Positions 33,812 to 44,640 of a stretch of 64,000 bases of DNA are shown piece after piece; the first letter of the stretch is position 1; every line of letters starts with the position of its first letter. Made by a program: the position numbers and the translations under genes. This stretch comes from Fagopyrum homotropicum (Eukaryota > Streptophyta > Magnoliopsida > Caryophyllales > Polygonaceae), in the NCBI GenBank assembly GCA_033239125.1, contig BSWB01000002.1, positions 85,742,560 to 85,806,559 on the forward strand, written 5' to 3'. The notes beneath the pieces are model-generated. The model made no database searches and was not told where the DNA came from. It saw only the letters and a program-made list of their open reading frames with translations.

Positions 33812-33881
<70 letters not shown>
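33436..33881. repeat. TA/TATG microsatellite, about 450 bp
   Basis: Nearly pure (TA)n with interspersed TATG, TATC and TACA words, ending in about 60 bp of perfect TA. It lies in the D1 LTR. Long apparent ORFs of Tyr/Ile on both strands are artefacts of the repeat. Confidence 0.95.
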
Positions 33882-33883
<2 letters not shown>

Positions 33884-34131
33884 TTGAGTGAATGACCATT
33901 ATATTTAGATGATTAAATGGGTAAATGAGTGAAAGCATGCTGATGTGTTTATCTTTCCTTGATTGTGATTGTATAAGCATTACTCTATATATGTGTATGG
34001 ATAGCTAATGGTTAATTACGATGTTGTAGATGCCCCACAGGATAGGCATGCGGCTGGGTGATCTAGCAGAGTGGCAGGCCGAGGACGTCTCGTACATAGG
34101 TTGTTTTGGGCTTTTGGGTTTGTTACCTTTC

Positions 34132-35031
34132 TGATGCGGGGATTAGCCACGATGAACGGATCTAGACGAACAACCTGTTCTAAAGAATGAAGAACACACG
34201 AAATTAACAAACAAGGACAGCAATGAAAACAAGAAAACAAAAAGGAACAAGAAGATCCGAAAGGAACAATGATAGAACCCTTGGATTCAAGATCCAAGAA
34301 CCAAACCAGTGACGATTCGACCCCGCTTCTTACAACTCCACACAATCGATTTGAGAATCGATAGCACGAAGAGGTTGCCTTGTTCGACTTGCAACACCAA
34401 TCCCGAAGGAGATTGACATACACAAGAACGAGAATGCTAGATCACACACACAAACTCACGAGACAAGAATGATTGAATTCTCTTGGATTCAATTCCGAAA
34501 TGCTCTCAGCAAAACTTTTATAAAACTTGTCTAACTACAAAAGAAGAGAGAAAAGGCTTTATATGGCCTTTTCTTCTAAAATAGAAAAAAGAAACTAATT
34601 ACAATAATTACTTTTAAAGAGAGTTAAATAAAGCCCAGCAAACATAGAACACAATTAGGCCTAATTAAACTCTCCAATTCAGCATCTCACGTCCACATAC
34701 TTAAATGAATGTTCCAGCCAAGCACATGCACATGGAGGCACGTAAAACCCCTTGTATCTGATGTGAAGGCCTCCGTTTGTCCTTTGAAATGCGTCCCAAG
34801 GCCTGCCCAGCAACTAGAAATAAAATTTAAGCTCCATTAATCATCTTGGTTGGGATGTGTTCGTGGCTGATCCACAAGATGGTCCTTAGACTTGATGAAG
34901 GTGGACTTGGTTGAGCTTCATGGACCATGTTTAGGAAAAGAGCATCCATCACAGCTTGACGTTTAGCTTGCGCTCTTGTTAGAGTCCCTTAAGGTGGTGA
35001 AGATGGAGTTAACTCAGATGATCCTTCATCA
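34132..35031 (-). repeat. CE 3' LTR
   Basis: Plus-coordinate ends TGATGCGGGG and TCCTTCATCA. The pol frame enters it and stops after SSELTPSSPP, where F's LTR continues the frame (GTLTRAQAKRQ). A minus-strand TATAAAG is at 34558-34564. Confidence 0.93.
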
Positions 35032-36127
35032 TTCTCCCCTTCTTTGGAAGAATTCGACCTCGAATTGCCTTGATCATCATCCAGGAGCGGAAAAGGACTT
35101 AGATCCCTCACATTGAATGTGGGATCACAAGCATAATCATCCGGCAAGTCAAGCACAAAGGCGTTGTCACCCGCCTTGTGTAACACCTTGAAAGGCCCAT
35201 TTCCTCATGGGGAGAGATTGGATTTCCGAAGCTGTTGAAACCTCACATTCCTCAAATGTAGCCATACAAGGTCGCCGGGTTCAAATATAATCTTCTTGCG
35301 TCCTTGATTCGCCTTTTCTGCGTTGTATTTTCCTTTCTCCTCGAGCTTGATCCTTGTCCTACTATGTAGCTCCTTGATGTGTTCAACCTGCGTTTTAGCA
35401 CATAAATCCACTAGCTCCTTCTTAGGTAATGGTGTAAGATCAAAAGGGGTTAGTGGATTAAAACCATAAACACACTCAAAGGGAGAGATGGAAGTAGATG
35501 AGTGGACAACTCTATTATAGGCAAATTCAACATGTGGCAAGACATCTTCCCATTCTTTCAAATTCTTCTTGATGACAGCCCTTAGAAGTGTTGTTAGGGT
35601 CCTATTAGTTACTTTTGTTTGCCCATCAGTTTTGGGATGGCTTGATGTAGAAAATAACAATTTAGAGCCTAACTTTCCCCAAAGAGTTTTCCAAAAGTAA
35701 CTCAAGAACTTAACATCCCTATCACTCACTATTGTCCTTGGAATACCATGTAACCTAACTACTTCCCGAAAGAACAAATTAGCTACATTGGCTGCATCAT
35801 CAGTTTTGTGACAAGCAATAAAGTGAGCCATCTTAGAGAATCGATCTACAACCACAAATATCAAATCCCTACCTCTTCTAGTCCTAGGCAATCCCACTAT
35901 GAAATCCGTGCTAATGTCTTCCCAAGGGGCTGTGGGGATTGGCAAAGGCGTATACAATCCATGAGGCTTCACTTTCGATTTAGCTTTAGGGCACTCTAAA
36001 CACCTTTTAAGCACATTTTCAACATCCCTAAGCATATGTGGCCAATAAAAATGTGAGTGCAGCATAGCATAAGTCTTATCCCTCCCAAAATGACCCATTA
36101 AACATCCTTTATGGGCTTCTTCCACTA
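34989..36127 (-). pseudogene. pol: CE integrase, most of core and C-terminus
   Basis: Minus-strand frame from LLVEEAHKGCLMGHFGRDKT through HFYWPHMLRDVENVLKRCLE, STDFIVGLPRTRRGRD, IVSDRDVKFLSYF and SHPKTDGQTKVTNR (Lys where others have catalytic Glu) to GDLVWLHLRNVRFQQLRKSN. It stops near 35205, then the same protein resumes with GPFKVLHKAGDNAFVLDLP and TFNVRDLSPFPLLDDD to the LTR. The upstream part of the zinc region is beyond F (from 41140). Confidence 0.88.
35032..35046 (-). promoter_or_regulatory. CE polypurine tract
   Basis: Minus-strand CAAAGAAGGGGAGAA adjoins the 3' LTR at 35031. Confidence 0.7.
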
Positions 36128-36132
36128 ACAAT

Positions 36133-37095
36133 TGATGCGGGAACATCCAAGCCAATTAATGGATGCAACATTCCAAGTCCATCATGATCCTGATGAAGGG
36201 TCAATCTCTAAGATGATTGCATTGCTCAACTTACTCTTGTCCAAGGACCATCATGGTCATCTGAACCTGGAGTCCAAATTCATTGAGCTAACTCCATCTT
36301 CACCACCTCAAGGGACTCTAACAAGAGCGCAAGCTAAACGTCAAGTTGGGATGGATGCTATCTTCCTAGCCATGGTTCATGAAGCTCACCTAAGCTCACC
36401 TCCAATGAGTCCAAGGCCCGTCATGATGCTTAGCCACATTGGACCAGCCAAGAAGAAGTTGAATGGAGCATAGGATGAAGGCTCACGTGTGCATGTGCAT
36501 GGATGAAGGCTGGCGTAAAGGCTGGCATGAGAAGCTAGTTAGAGAGTGTTAAATAAAGCCTAGAATTAGTCTATTTTATGGTTTTATTTAAAATACTCTA
36601 AATTGTAATTATTGTTTTTATTTCTTTTCTATTTTTTAGGAGAGAAGATCTAGGTTGTATATAAACCTTTCTCTCTTCATTTTTGTGGCAAATTACGTTA
36701 AAAACATTGCCTAAGTGCTAAATCGAACCTTTTCAGTTCAGCCTATTGTCTCGTGAGAATTGTGGTGTTTGCATAGCTTTCTCGTTCTTGTGTGTGTCAA
36801 TCTCCTTCGGGTTGGTGCTACAAGTCGAATTGAAGCAACCTCTTCGTGCCTTCGATAATCCTAGATCGATTGTGTGAAGTTGTAAGAAGCGGGGTCAAAT
36901 CGTCATCGGTTTGGTTCTTGGATAATCGAATCCAAGGGTTCTATCGTTTGTTCCTTTCGGTTCTTCTTTCCTATTTCGTTTTCCCTCTTTGTTTGCACGT
37001 TTTCCTTGCATCTTGTTTGCTGAATTTCGTTTGCTTTTATTCCCAAAAACAGGTTGCTCGTCTAGATCCGTTCTTCGTGGTTAATCCCCGTATCA
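36133..37095 (+). repeat. F 5' LTR (963 bp)
   Basis: TGATGCGGGAACATCC ... CCCCGTATCA. An open frame to 36473 encodes a pol-like tail (PSSPPQGTLTRAQAKRQVGM). TATA box TATATAAA is at 36658-36665. An R/U5-type sequence follows. Confidence 0.93.
36658..36665 (+). promoter_or_regulatory. TATA box of F 5' LTR
   Basis: TATATAAA in a sharply defined context; the corresponding stretch is deleted from the 3' LTR. Confidence 0.65.
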
Positions 37096-37097
37096 AT

Positions 37098-37109
37098 TGG
37101 TATCAAAGC
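37098..37109 (+). promoter_or_regulatory. F primer-binding site, initiator tRNA-Met type
   Basis: TGGTATCAAAGC, two bases after the LTR. The next 40 bases match the CE leader on the other strand. Confidence 0.88.
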
Positions 37110-38430
37110 TAATTGACGTTCAACCTACAAAAAGAGTCGGTAAATCATTCAAAAACCAAAAGTGTCTCGTTTTCTTGTTTGAGTCTTGCTTTGTTTTGAG
37201 TCTATTGCCATTGTCATTGCTATTCCAAGTTTTTGATTGAACTAACGAGTTTGTTGCCTTGTTTGTGAATCTTGGACGCCGGCACCCCTCCGACACCACG
37301 CCTACACCGCGCCTACCACCAGCCTTTGTGCCGACCACCACGCCTACACCGCGCCTACCACCAGCCCTTGTGCCGACCACCACGCCTGCCACCAGTCTTG
37401 CCCCACGTCCAACCACAAACATCAAACGAGCCCTAAAACGTTCAACAAGGAGAGGCTGATCCGTTCAGCCTATTTTCCAGCTTCTCTCTCTCTCCTCCAC
37501 AATTTCAGCTTATTTTTTTTGAATTTTCACCCTTGGTTAGCTATTTACTTGGTCAACTCTATCCTCTTGCAACTAATTAGGATTTTCTTAGCATTTTTGT
37601 TTTATTTTTCTTTAATTCCAGCATTAAGTTAAAAAAAAAAAAAAAGAAAAGAAAATCCGAGTTTCAAAAAAAAAAAAGAAAGAAAAGAAAAGAAAAAGAA
37701 AAGAAAGAGAAAAGAAATCAGCCTTAGTTATTCATTTCATTTCATTCTTGCTAGCTTATTCTTGTTTTATTTCATAGTTTGTAATAGTTGAAGTTGTTTT
37801 GCTAAGTGTTATTGTTCAGCAACCAAAGAGGATTACAAAGGAGCTCATCTCACTCAAAAGTTGTGCTTGCTAAGTGTTATTGTTCATCAACCAAAAAAAG
37901 GACTACAAAGGAGCTCATCTCACTCAAAGGACCAGGCCATTCACGCCTAGCCTAGCTTCACCCTAGCCTAGCCACGTCTTGGCCCTCGCCTATTTCACTT
38001 CACTCAAGCCACGCCCTAGCCTTGACCAGCCCTTCTACACACACCTTCGGTGTCCAAGGTTTGCTTGCTTAGGCTTAACGAGTAAGTTATTTCAAGGCTT
38101 ATCTTGAGTTCAAATTTTGAGTCCATACTCAGTTGCATATAACATTCGTGCAACTTGTCCTTCCCGTTTTGAGTCTTTTCTTCTCTTTTATTGAGTCAAA
38201 CACGTTTTTAAGGTGATTGAAATCAAATTTTGGTTCTACTTTAAAGCTTTTGTTTGGCTAAGTATTGAACTCACGTGAGGTTTTTGACTAATACAAGACG
38301 AGCCATCAACAAGCTTGCATCACACCACTAGAGAGTGAGAGAACCTTATTTTCTGAGTGATACACTTGCGAGGTGAATTTTGTTTTATCTAACCTAACGC
38401 ATTTGTTTGTTTTGATGAGTGTTTGGAATT
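37110..38430 (+). other. F untranslated leader with small tandem repeats
   Basis: About 1.3 kb. It holds a 42-bp tandem repeat (37298-37339, 37340-37381, then a partial unit), A-rich tracts (37629-37720), and a 68-bp tandem duplication (37801-37868 and 37869-37937). The A-rich zone corresponds to T-rich 44977-45040 in CE (opposite strand). No supported gene. Confidence 0.75.
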
Positions 38431-40101
38431 ATGTCTAGGTCACCAAGTCCCGCAGGTACAAACAGCCTAGAATCGATTCACATCGAATTGTTCAACCTTT
38501 TCAAGGGCTTGCAAGATACCCTTAATGGTCTAAGTACAAAGTTGGCCACACTTGAGGCTGAAAGAAATTCCAATGCTACGCAGCCTTTAAGGCCTAATCC
38601 ACAAGGCCAAAGAAATCATGCTTTCCAGGAGCATAATTTTGTTCCTTTTACTTCTAATATGCAAGATTATCCTAATCAATAACTGAATTTTGCTTATGAG
38701 GCAGAGGATTATTTGGAGGATGAAGGATGGAGACATGAGTCACCTCAGTACCAGCCAATTAAGGTTTCCGCAACCCCAAAGGGATGTAATTCTATACCTT
38801 CTACTACCATGTTTAATCACTTAGAGTTGCTAAATTCAGAATCTGAGGTTGTTTTGCATGATATCTCTAGGGATAGCATCATTGAGCATAAATCTGATTT
38901 AGTAGATGAAATTGGTAGTGATGAACATGAGAAATGCACCAAATGTATTGTTAAGCCTAATTCTGAGCATGATGAGTCTATTGCATGTATTGAGGTTGTT
39001 TTAGAGTTTAACGAGTCTAGTGCATCTTCTAAGGTTGATTTGGAGCTTAATGATTCTATTGCTTGTGTTGAATCTGATTTGGAGCTTAAGGAGTCTCTTG
39101 AATGTATTAAATCTGATTTTGAGCGTGTTAAGTCCTTTAAATGTGTTAAATCTGATTTTGAGCATGTTGAGCCTCTTGATGGTGTTAAATCTGATTCTGA
39201 GCAAGTTGAGCCTAGTAGTCTTGATTTACCACATGAGCTTGATGAGTTTAGTGATATGATTGTCTTCGCTTGTGTTGATGATGAGTGTAGAAAGGGTGCA
39301 CACGAGAGTCTTCCTACAGGTTCGGATAGATTGTTGTCTATGGATTGTTCTTTCTTGGAGTAATGTGAAGTCTATAGTTTGCAAGCTAGTGATGATATCA
39401 TATTTGAGGATGATTTGGACCTAGGAAGTGAGTGTGATATTGAAGGATTTGAGCTATATACTAAGGACTTTGGATATGATGATGAATTGGACTCTAAACT
39501 TGAGGATATTGCTCGCAAGATTGCAAATGCACCAGAATCTGATTTGGAGGACTTTAGTTTGAAAATTGATGGTTTGTTGTGCTTGAGGAGTCTTTTTGGT
39601 TATCATGTTGCTTGGAAGTCTTTAGTATGCTTGGATGAACACTTAGAGTTGATTGGACCCTATAGGTTAGTTCTTTGGAGGAACATAAAAGACAATTTCC
39701 CTGTTGTGATAATGTTTGATAACTTTAGGGTTAAATCGGCCTATGTGTTACATTCTACTCGTTTGGAGTCTTTAGGACAGATTTGTATGATCTTTAGAGT
39801 TTCTACGGAGTGGAATCATGAACTGAGCATGAGAGTTAGGAAAACAATCTTTGTACCACCTAGCCTATCCATGTCATTGAATGTGTATGTGCTTGATCGT
39901 TATGTTTATACATGTGTTGTTTATAGTGATGACATATTGATGTACAACCCGTCCTTGAGAGCACATAAGGAGTATTTCATGGAAGTTTTCTCTACCACTA
40001 GGCTAGAATACTTGAAGTATCTTTTTGATGCTTGTGCGTCTTGTCCTTATTGTGTGTTTACTCTTATGATTGTAGGGAGCAACCAAGGATTCCGGAAATA
40101 G
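38431..40101 (+). pseudogene. F long ORF: Gag-like start, 13-residue repeats, relic RT box (two in-frame stops)
   Basis: One frame of about 557 codons interrupted only by TAA at 38680-38682 and 39361-39363; no frameshift is seen. Residues 1-95 resemble chromovirus Gag N-termini (MSRSPSPAGTNS, then a coiled segment LFNLFKGLQDTLNGLSTKLA) and CE's 44580-44640 region. The middle is acidic and has six tandem 13-residue units of the type SDLELKESLECIK. The last part is unrecognised except VVYSDDILMYNPSLRAHKEY near 39918-39980, which resembles an RT YxDD box and following helix without the rest of RT. No known function is assigned; expression as a Gag-like or packaging factor is speculation. Confidence 0.75.
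38956..39189 (+). repeat. 39-bp coding tandem repeat in F ORF
   Basis: Six 39-bp units (13 codons each), for example starting TCTGATTTGGAGCTTAAGG, followed by a partial seventh. Unit length preserves the frame, and the units are diverged at the nucleotide level. Confidence 0.9.
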
Positions 40102-40210
40102 GATGGCGTTCAAGCTTGGAAGGAGATATTGCAAGGGATCAAGCAACCATTGTCTTTTCAAGAAAAGAGGACCTGGATTCGAGGACGAATCCTTTTCAAC
40201 AAAGGGGGAA
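40102..40210 (+). other. F 3' segment with relic pol end and PPT
   Basis: Reads DLDSRTNPFQQRGNDVGTS in one frame, parallel to the CB-plus pol end (DSWTNPSQERGNDEG), so the last codons of pol before the LTR survive. The PPT is ACAAAGGGGGAA (40199-40210). Confidence 0.75.
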
Positions 40211-41134
40211 TGATGTAGGAACATCCAAGCCAATTAATGGATGCAACATTCCAAGTCCATCATGATCCTGATGAAGGGTCAATCTCTAAGATGATTGCAT
40301 TGCTCAACTTACTCTTGTCCAAGGACCATCATGGTCATTTGAACCTGGAGTCGAAATTCATTGAGCTAACTCCATCTTCACCACCTCAAGGGACTCTAAC
40401 AAGAGCGTAAGCTAAACGTCAAGTTGGGATGGATGCTATCTTCCTAGCCATGGTTCAAGAAGCTCACCCAAGCTCACCTCCAATGAGTCCAAGGCCCGTC
40501 ATGGTGCTTAGCCACATTGGACCAGCCAAGAAGAAGTTGAATGGAGCATAGGATGAAGGCTCACGTGTGCATGTGCATGGATGAAGGCTGGCGTAAAGGC
40601 TGGCATGAGAAGCTAGTTAGAGAGTGTTAAATAAAGCCTAGAATTAGTCTATTTTATGGTTTTATTTAAAACACTCTAAATTGTAATTATTGTTTTTATT
40701 TCTTTTCTATTTTTTAAGAGAGAAGGTCTAGGTTACGTTAAACACATTGCCTAAGTGCTAAATCGAACCTTTTGAGTTCAGCCTATTGTCTCGTGAGAAT
40801 TGTGGTGTTTGTATAGCTTTCTCGTTCTTGTGTGTGTCAATCTCCTTCGGGTTGGTGCTACAAGTCGAATCGAAGCAACCTCTTCGTGCCTTCGATAATC
40901 CTAGATCGATTGTGTGAAGTTGTAAGAAGCGGGGTCGAATCGTCATCGGTTTGGTTCTTGGATAATCGAATCCAAGGTTCTATCGTTTGTTCCTTTCGGT
41001 TCTTCTTTCCTATTTCGTTTTCCCTCTTTGTTTGCACGTTTTCCTTGCATCTTGTTTGCTGAATTTCGTTTGCTTTTATTCCCGAAAACAGGTTGCTCGT
41101 CTAGATCCGTTCTTCGCGGTTAATCCCCGTATCA
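40211..41134 (+). repeat. F 3' LTR (924 bp), TATA region deleted
   Basis: TGATGTAGGAACATCC ... CCCCGTATCA. It lacks about 37 bp around the TATA box that the 5' LTR has (the joint lies near 40733). Confidence 0.93.
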
Positions 41135-41139
41135 ACAAC

Positions 41140-41666
41140 AAACGAAGGGAACACCTAGGTATGCACACCTTATCTACTCGAAATAGAAATCCCTCAAACA
41201 AATAGAATTTATCTAAGGAACCTTTTTGCACACAAAGCTTATATGTTTCTCCAAAGTCAATATCAGATTCATAGAGCTCCTTAATGTAAACAAATCCTAA
41301 CAACCTAGCATCCAATGTAGTTAGCAATGTATGCCTCCTAGAAAGAGCGTCCGCAACTACATTGTCTTTTCCCTTTTTATACTTGATAACATAGGGAAAA
41401 GTCTCAATAAATTCCATCCATCTACCATGCCTCCTATCTAGTTTATCTTGACTCCGAAAATGTTTCAAAAATTCATGATCAGAATGCAAAATAAACTCTA
41501 TAGGCCACAAGTAGTGTTGTCATGTCTTAAGTACTCTAAATAATGCATACAACTCTTTATCATATGTAGAGTAGTTAAGACATGCCCCTTTAAGCTTTTC
41601 ACTGAAAAAGGCAATAGGCTTACCTTCTTACATAAGCACACCTCCTATGCCAATTCCCGATGCATC
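41140..41666 (-). pseudogene. pol: CE RNase H and integrase zinc-region start
   Basis: Minus strand: stops at 41685 region (VE then stop where sisters read Cys-Asp-Ala-Ser), near 41628 and near 41520 break RNase H. The open stretch from 41510 reads FILHSDHEFLKHFRSQDKLD, VVADALSRRHTLLTTLDARL and DKVCIPRCSLRLLL before F. The left continuation is at 36127. Confidence 0.86.
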
Positions 41667-42269
41667 TCACTCCACTTCGAAAGGCCTAGTAAAGTCAGGG
41701 AGAGCTAGTAAGGGTGCCTCGGTGAGAACCAACTTCAGCTTGTTGAAAGCACGTTCTTGAGATGCTTCCCACACAAATGGTGCATGTTTCTTGCAAATCT
41801 CCGTCAAGGGTGCAGCAATGGTACTGAAGTCTCTCACAAAGCGCCTATGGAAACTTGCAAGCCCATGGAAGCTCCTTACATGGCTAATAAATGTAGGTGT
41901 TGGCCAATCTCGAATAGCTCTAATCTTCTCCTCATCCACTTGTAGACCTTGTGTAGTCACTACAAAACCAAGAAATATAACTTCATTAGTGCAAAAGCTA
42001 CATTTCTTTAGGTTGGCATACAAGTGTTCAGCCCTAAGGGTAGAAACAACTTTCCTTAGATGTTCTCCATGCTCCTCTAGGGACGTGCTATAGATTAAGA
42101 TATCATCAAAATACACTAAAACAAATCTCCCAATGAATTGTCTCAACACATGGTTCATTAAACGCATAAAAGTAGATGGAGCATTGGTTAACCCAAATGG
42201 CATAACAAGCCATTCATACAACCCAAATTTAGTCTTGAATGCTGTCTTCCGCTCTTCCCCCTCCTTCAT
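41667..42269 (-). pseudogene. pol: CE RT C-terminal half
   Basis: MKEGEERKTAFKTKFGLYEW, MPFGLTNAPSTFMRLMNHVL, VLVYFDDILIYS (YxDD intact), CSFCTNEVIFLGFVVTTQG and HGLASFHRRFVRDFSTIAAP, up to LPDFTRPFEVE then TGA. It starts directly after the TGA at 42270. Confidence 0.9.
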
Positions 42270-42680
42270 TCAGATTTGATGGTAGCCACTCCGAAGGTCT
42301 ATCTTGCTGAATGTAGTGGCGCCATGGAGGTCATCAAGCATGTCATCGAGGCGGGGAATAGGGTGGCGGTACTTAATGGTTATGTTGTTGATAGCCCTAC
42401 TACAATCAACACACATCCTCCAACTGTTGTCCTTCTTGGGCACTAATAGGACAGGAACGGCGCAAGGGCTAAGGCTTTCTCTAACATATCCCTTATCTAG
42501 GAGGTCTTGGACTTGGGTTAGTATCTCTTGACTCTCCTTAGGGTTTATCCTATAGGTTGGTCTATTAGGAAGGGTAGCTCCGGGGATAAGGTCAATCTGA
42601 TGCTCTATGCCTCTCAAAGGTGGAAGGCCATGAGGTATCTCTTCCGGAAACATGTCCTTAAACTCCTCTAGGATGGCCAT
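42270..42680 (-). pseudogene. pol: CE RT N-terminal half
   Basis: MAILEEFKDMFPEEIPHGLP, LPNRPTYRINPKESQEI and WRMCVDCSRAINNITIKYRH (one additional residue after Cys compared with sisters), ending in FSKIDLRSGYHQI and TGA at the Arg codon. Confidence 0.9.
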
Positions 42681-43062
42681 AATGGTAGGGGGTAAAATAG
42701 CTTTTGTTTAGAAGGTAAGGTTAGCTCCTTACACAAAACCTCATCAAGATGGCATCTAAGGGTAGATACTCACTTTGGAACTCAAGTTTAGAAGCTAACA
42801 AGGCCGTAGGAGGCTGAGTTGTGGGTGTGACCAAGAGAGCACTAGGCTGTTTGCTAGGGGACGTGTCTATGGCAGGTTCTTGGTGCCTCGATGACTTGCT
42901 CCCCTTCTTAGCTTCTCCTTGCTCTTGTTCACTCGCCTTCTTCCTCTCAAATGCCTCCGCAATCTGCATGGGAGTCATATGTTTTAGAGTAACGGGTTTT
43001 TCATTAAAAGTAAATGAATACCTATTAGTAAAACCATCATGCATAACTCTCCTATCATATTG
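42681..43062 (-). pseudogene. pol: CE protease-RT linker
   Basis: Frame 43044-42721 (HDGFTNRYSFTFNEKPVTLK, MTPMQIAEAFERKK, SKLEFQSEYLPLDAILMRFC). It is bounded upstream by a TGA in place of Trp (LLGRP then stop) and lost downstream by a frameshift near 42715. Confidence 0.85.
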
Positions 43063-44640
43063 TCAAGGACGGCCTAATAACACATGACAAGCTTGCATAG
43101 GCACAACATCACATAAAATAGTATCCTCATAGTGTCCTAGAGTGAAAGTGATCTTAGCTTGCCTATTAACCTTCAACTCACCACAATCATTCATCCAATG
43201 CAGCTTATATGGTCTAGGGTGACAAAATGTAGGAATTTGCAACTTAGAGATCAATTCAGTACTAGCTATGTTGCAACAACTACCTCCATCAATGATAACA
43301 TTACACACCTTTCCCTTAACCAAACACCTAGTATGAAACAAATTCTCTCTTTGGTTATCCTCACAAGGGGCAGGTTGTGCACTCAAAGTTCTCCTAGCTA
43401 TCAAGGAATTATCATGCTCAAGATTTTCATCACAAACCATGTTATTATTAGCTAGAAATGAGCTAGGATGGTCAAATAACACTCTTTTAGCTAGTAAACA
43501 ATCCCCTTGCTCATATTTAATCCCATCGTCATCCAAATCATCATGATCATGCATATTAGGCTCAAAATCATCATTATCATGCTCATGGTCAGATTCAGAC
43601 TCATATTGTCCTAAATGGTTGATTAACAACGTTTTCTTGTTAGGACAATCTTTCATCATGTGTCCTCTACCTTGACACTTAAAGCACACTATATCCCTAG
43701 CTCTAGATGAAGGGTTAGAAGTACTCCCTTGTGTTCCCTTAGAAAAGGTAGCCGTGGACTTAGGAGGGGCTGCAGCAGGTGCTTTACGCTGTCCTCCTTG
43801 TTCCGGGGTTGTTTTCTCCTTATTAAGCACTTCCTTGTTGTAACTACCTTGTTGGCGGTTCCCTTGGTTCTTCCAAGAGCTGGAGACACCATAAGAAGCC
43901 TTTCCTCCTTGATTTCTCGCTTTTATCTTCCTTTCTACTTTGATTGTAAGGTGGAGTAGTTTTGTCATAGAGCCATAGGGAAAAAGATCTACTTCGTTAG
44001 CAAAACTTGAATTAAGGATACGAAGATATCTAGCCATTGTTGATTCTTCATCTTCTCGCACATTGGCCTTTACCATGGCCATTTGCATGGCATTATAGGT
44101 CTCCTCAGCAGTCATTGATCCTTGCCTCAAGTTCTCTAATCTTTGCCTCAAGTCCCTTGTATAGTGTTGGGGAACAAATCGAGCTCTCATCAATGCCTTC
44201 ATATGCTCCCAAGTAACTACTGGTGCATCTAAAGTTCTTCTCCTTTCCTTCACCAAATCATCCCACCATATCATAGCATAGTCAATAAATTCAAGGGCTG
44301 TGTAGTGTACCTTTTTGTGTTCGGGAAAGTTATGGCATGACCGTATTTGCTCTATCTTTGCCTCCCATGACATATACACATCAGGATCACATTTGCCCTC
44401 AAAACTAGGGACTTTCACCTTCACTTTGCCAAGACCGTCATGTTCCGGTTCTCGGTCTCTCCTTTGCTGGACTCCATAGGGCTCACGTCTCCATTCATCA
44501 TTACGTCGCCCTTCTTGGTGCCTCCTTGGCTGATCTCGCCTCCTCCGTCCATTAGGCATCCATTCTGGTCTCCATTCCTCATTCTCCCCATCGTCCTCCT
44601 CTTCCTGGTCATAAGTTGGATTCTAAAATTGGTGAGGATA
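43063..44640 (-). pseudogene. gag: CE Gag and protease
   Basis: Open frame 44559-43063 plus a short upstream stretch broken by a stop near 44625. Gag domain (VKVKVPSFEGKCDPDVYMSW, YAMIWWDDLVKERRR, LMRARFVPQHYTRDLRQ), zinc knuckle CFKCQGRGHMMKDC (CCHC intact), a long acidic/His linker (DHEHDNDDFEPNMHDHDDLD) and protease VIIDGGSCCNIASTEL. It ends in TGA after LLGRP. No clear gag ATG was found upstream, so the first codons may be lost. Confidence 0.87.

Larger units (their letters stand above)
36133..41134 (+). mobile_element. Element F: non-autonomous LTR retrotransposon with unusual ORF
   Basis: Direct LTRs 36133-37095 and 40211-41134, initiator-Met-type PBS and PPT mark a plus-strand LTR element inserted in CE (flanks ACAAT/ACAAC, a TSD with one change). 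The 3.1-kb interior lacks a zinc knuckle, protease, an intact RT, RNase H and integrase. Its leader, first gag codons and LTR ends resemble CE, but the middle is unique in this window. I infer a parasite mobilised by CE-like proteins. Confidence 0.9.

Noticed and set aside
33320..33980. Several overlapping ORFs on both strands rich in Tyr and Ile
   Set aside because: They are translations of the TA microsatellite in any frame; no real coding signal.
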